64,000 nt of DNA, taken from assembly GCF_003058465.1 (NCBI RefSeq), contig NZ_CP028901.1, forward strand, positions 496,001 to 560,000, in the 5' to 3' direction. The translations under genes were made by a program, and so were the position numbers. Below are positions 62,973 to 64,000 of this stretch, piece after piece. The notes beneath the pieces are model-generated. The model was not told the origin of the DNA. It saw only the letters and a program-made list of their open reading frames with translations, and did not search any database. Source of the DNA: Orrella marina. GTDB taxonomy: Bacteria > Pseudomonadota > Gammaproteobacteria > Burkholderiales > Burkholderiaceae_B. The first letter of the stretch is position 1, and each line of letters begins with the position of its first letter.

Positions 62973-64000
62973 ATGAACAAAGTGCCTGGTTTATCCCGTG
63001 ATGCGTTCGAGGCATACGAACTACTGACAGTTCCAGTATGGGTCTTTGCGCGAGACAGCCTCAGGGTACTGGCCGTCAATCAGGCAGCGCTGACATGGCT
63101 CGGTTATGAGCGCGAGACTTTGCTTCAGATGACAGTGCTCGATATCCGGCCTGCAACTGAACGGGCGCGATTTCTGGCCAGCATACGGGGATTTGAAGGC
63201 AGCAACATTGACGCCGGTATCTGGACCATCATCGCAGGAAGCGGTGCACAGTTTCGGGTCGAGTTCGGGTGGACGAAAGTCCTGTTCGATGAGCAGGAGG
63301 CGATTGTTGCAAGCATCCGTGACATGACCCATATTTTTCAGGAGCGGGCCACCAGCCTTTCGTTAAGTTCCAGCCTGGCCTCCATGCGTGAGCGGATGGT
63401 GCTCCATGAAGAACAGTTTCGCAGGCTATTCGAATCCGTGCCGGGAAAGATGCTGGCGCTTCTGCCGGACGGATTTGTCATCACCGGGGTCACCGATGAG
63501 TACGCCAAAGCTGTTTCACGCACGCGTGAGGATCTGATCGGTCGTCAGCTTTTCGATGCGTTTCCGGATGACCCTGATGAGCCAGAAGCCGATGGGTCGC
63601 GTAATCTGCAGGCTTCCCTGAATCGTGTCATGACTTTGCATGTGACCGACGTCATGAACATCCAGCGTTACCCCGTTCTGATGCCGGATGGACACTTCGA
63701 GGAAAGGTACTGGCTCTCGCTGAACAAGCCTGTACTGGATGATGCGGGCAAACTGCTCTTCATCATTCACAGAGTGGAGGACGTGACTGGATTGTTGCGG
63801 ACCGCAGATGCGCAGAGCAAGGCAGCCGGGATTGAAAATGGTCTGGCAATGGCCTCTGGCCAGCCAGGGGGCTATGCGCCGGTCGCCGAGATGTCCGCCG
63901 CACTCACTGCACTTCAGAATCGTGAGGCTCGCCTCAGAGCCGCCGAGTCCTTGCTTGAGCTCGGTGTGTGGGAGTTCGATCTGGCATCAGAACGGTTTAG
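62973..64000 (+). CDS. PAS-domain sensor protein, N-terminal part (runs off right edge)
   Basis: The ATG at 62973 follows AAGGAAG. The frame stays open for 342 codons to the window edge. Residues about 15-115 form a PAS domain (VPVWVFARDSLRVLAVNQAA, then LGYERETLLQMTVLDIRPAT), followed by a coiled-coil linker (SLASMRERMVLHEEQFRRL). A second PAS follows at about 160-270 (FESVPGKMLALLPDGFVITG, RYWLSLNKPVLDDAGKLLF), and then what looks like the start of a third (LRAAESLLELGVWEFDLASE). The architecture suggests a multi-PAS histidine kinase or hybrid kinase, or a diguanylate cyclase; the output domain is out of view. No membrane segment or signal peptide, so it is cytosolic so far. Confidence 0.85.
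   Translation, partial: MNKVPGLSRDAFEAYELLTVPVWVFARDSLRVLAVNQAALTWLGYERETLLQMTVLDIRPATERARFLASIRGFEGSNIDAGIWTIIAGSGAQFRVEFGWTKVLFDEQEAIVASIRDMTHIFQERATSLSLSSSLASMRERMVLHEEQFRRLFESVPGKMLALLPDGFVITGVTDEYAKAVSRTREDLIGRQLFDAFPDDPDEPEADGSRNLQASLNRVMTLHVTDVMNIQRYPVLMPDGHFEERYWLSLNKPVLDDAGKLLFIIHRVEDVTGLLRTADAQSKAAGIENGLAMASGQPGGYAPVAEMSAALTALQNREARLRAAESLLELGVWEFDLASERF

Overview
The window looks like a chromosome segment of a betaproteobacterium of the order Burkholderiales, most likely an Alcaligenaceae-type organism. The pointers are two Bug-type (TctC) periplasmic receptors, an IclR-controlled acyl-CoA catabolic operon, the sulfate (cys) and molybdate (mod) transporter gene orders, and a dense load of IS elements. 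This placement is inferred from gene families, not from any marker gene. No rRNA, tRNA or CRISPR array was seen.

Region 1 (1-10.2 kb) starts with a partial Bug receptor and runs into a pile-up of mobile DNA. It holds a broken IS3-like element, a second IS3-like element with intact orfA and orfB, and a group II intron of about 1.87 kb with its own reverse transcriptase. The intron sits one base inside the terminal inverted repeat of the second element. An IS66-family element with a frameshifted tnpC follows, then a clean IS1595-family insertion with 8-bp target duplications. Region 2 (10.6-18.4 kb) is a catabolic unit: an IclR regulator, an enoyl-CoA hydratase, an NDP-forming acyl-CoA synthetase and two acyl-CoA dehydrogenases, divergent from a Bug receptor gene that ends in a strong terminator. 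Region 3 (19.2-27 kb) holds an APC permease, then a compact three-gene cassette (ABC-type ATPase with a DUF3696-like end, PIN-like nuclease, Rnl2-like RNA ligase) flanked by remnants of TnpB-like transposase genes. It ends with a DUF333 lipoprotein, a decayed HI0074/HI0073-type pair and a TRIC/UPF0126 membrane protein.

Region 4 (28.3-35.1 kb) has a sulfurtransferase and a GFA-fold protein, then a lasso-peptide-type RiPP cluster: asparagine-synthetase-like cyclase (minus strand), 37-residue precursor, ABC exporter, PqqD-like RRE (plus strand) and transglutaminase-like B2 peptidase (minus strand). Region 5 (35.2-45 kb) has three membrane or unknown genes, an arsR-arsI-arsH cluster for organoarsenical detoxification, and the sulfate uptake operon sbp-cysT-cysW-cysA.

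Region 6 (45.4-64 kb) has a large RecB-like nuclease/exonuclease/SF1 helicase fusion, remnants of a copper locus (cupredoxin and CusF fragments), and a modE gene divergent from modABC with a recognisable ModE box. The mod genes lie between two unrelated fragments of thiamine-diphosphate enzymes, one of them cut by an IS200-type remnant. The region ends with an autotransporter broken by one base in a C5 tract, a YaeQ protein, a SEC-C protein, and the N-terminal part of a PAS-domain sensor that runs off the right edge.

The best candidates for something new are the ATPase/PIN/RNA-ligase cassette at 21.6-24.1 kb and the lasso-like cluster at 29.8-35.1 kb, whose precursor lacks the usual threonine before the core.
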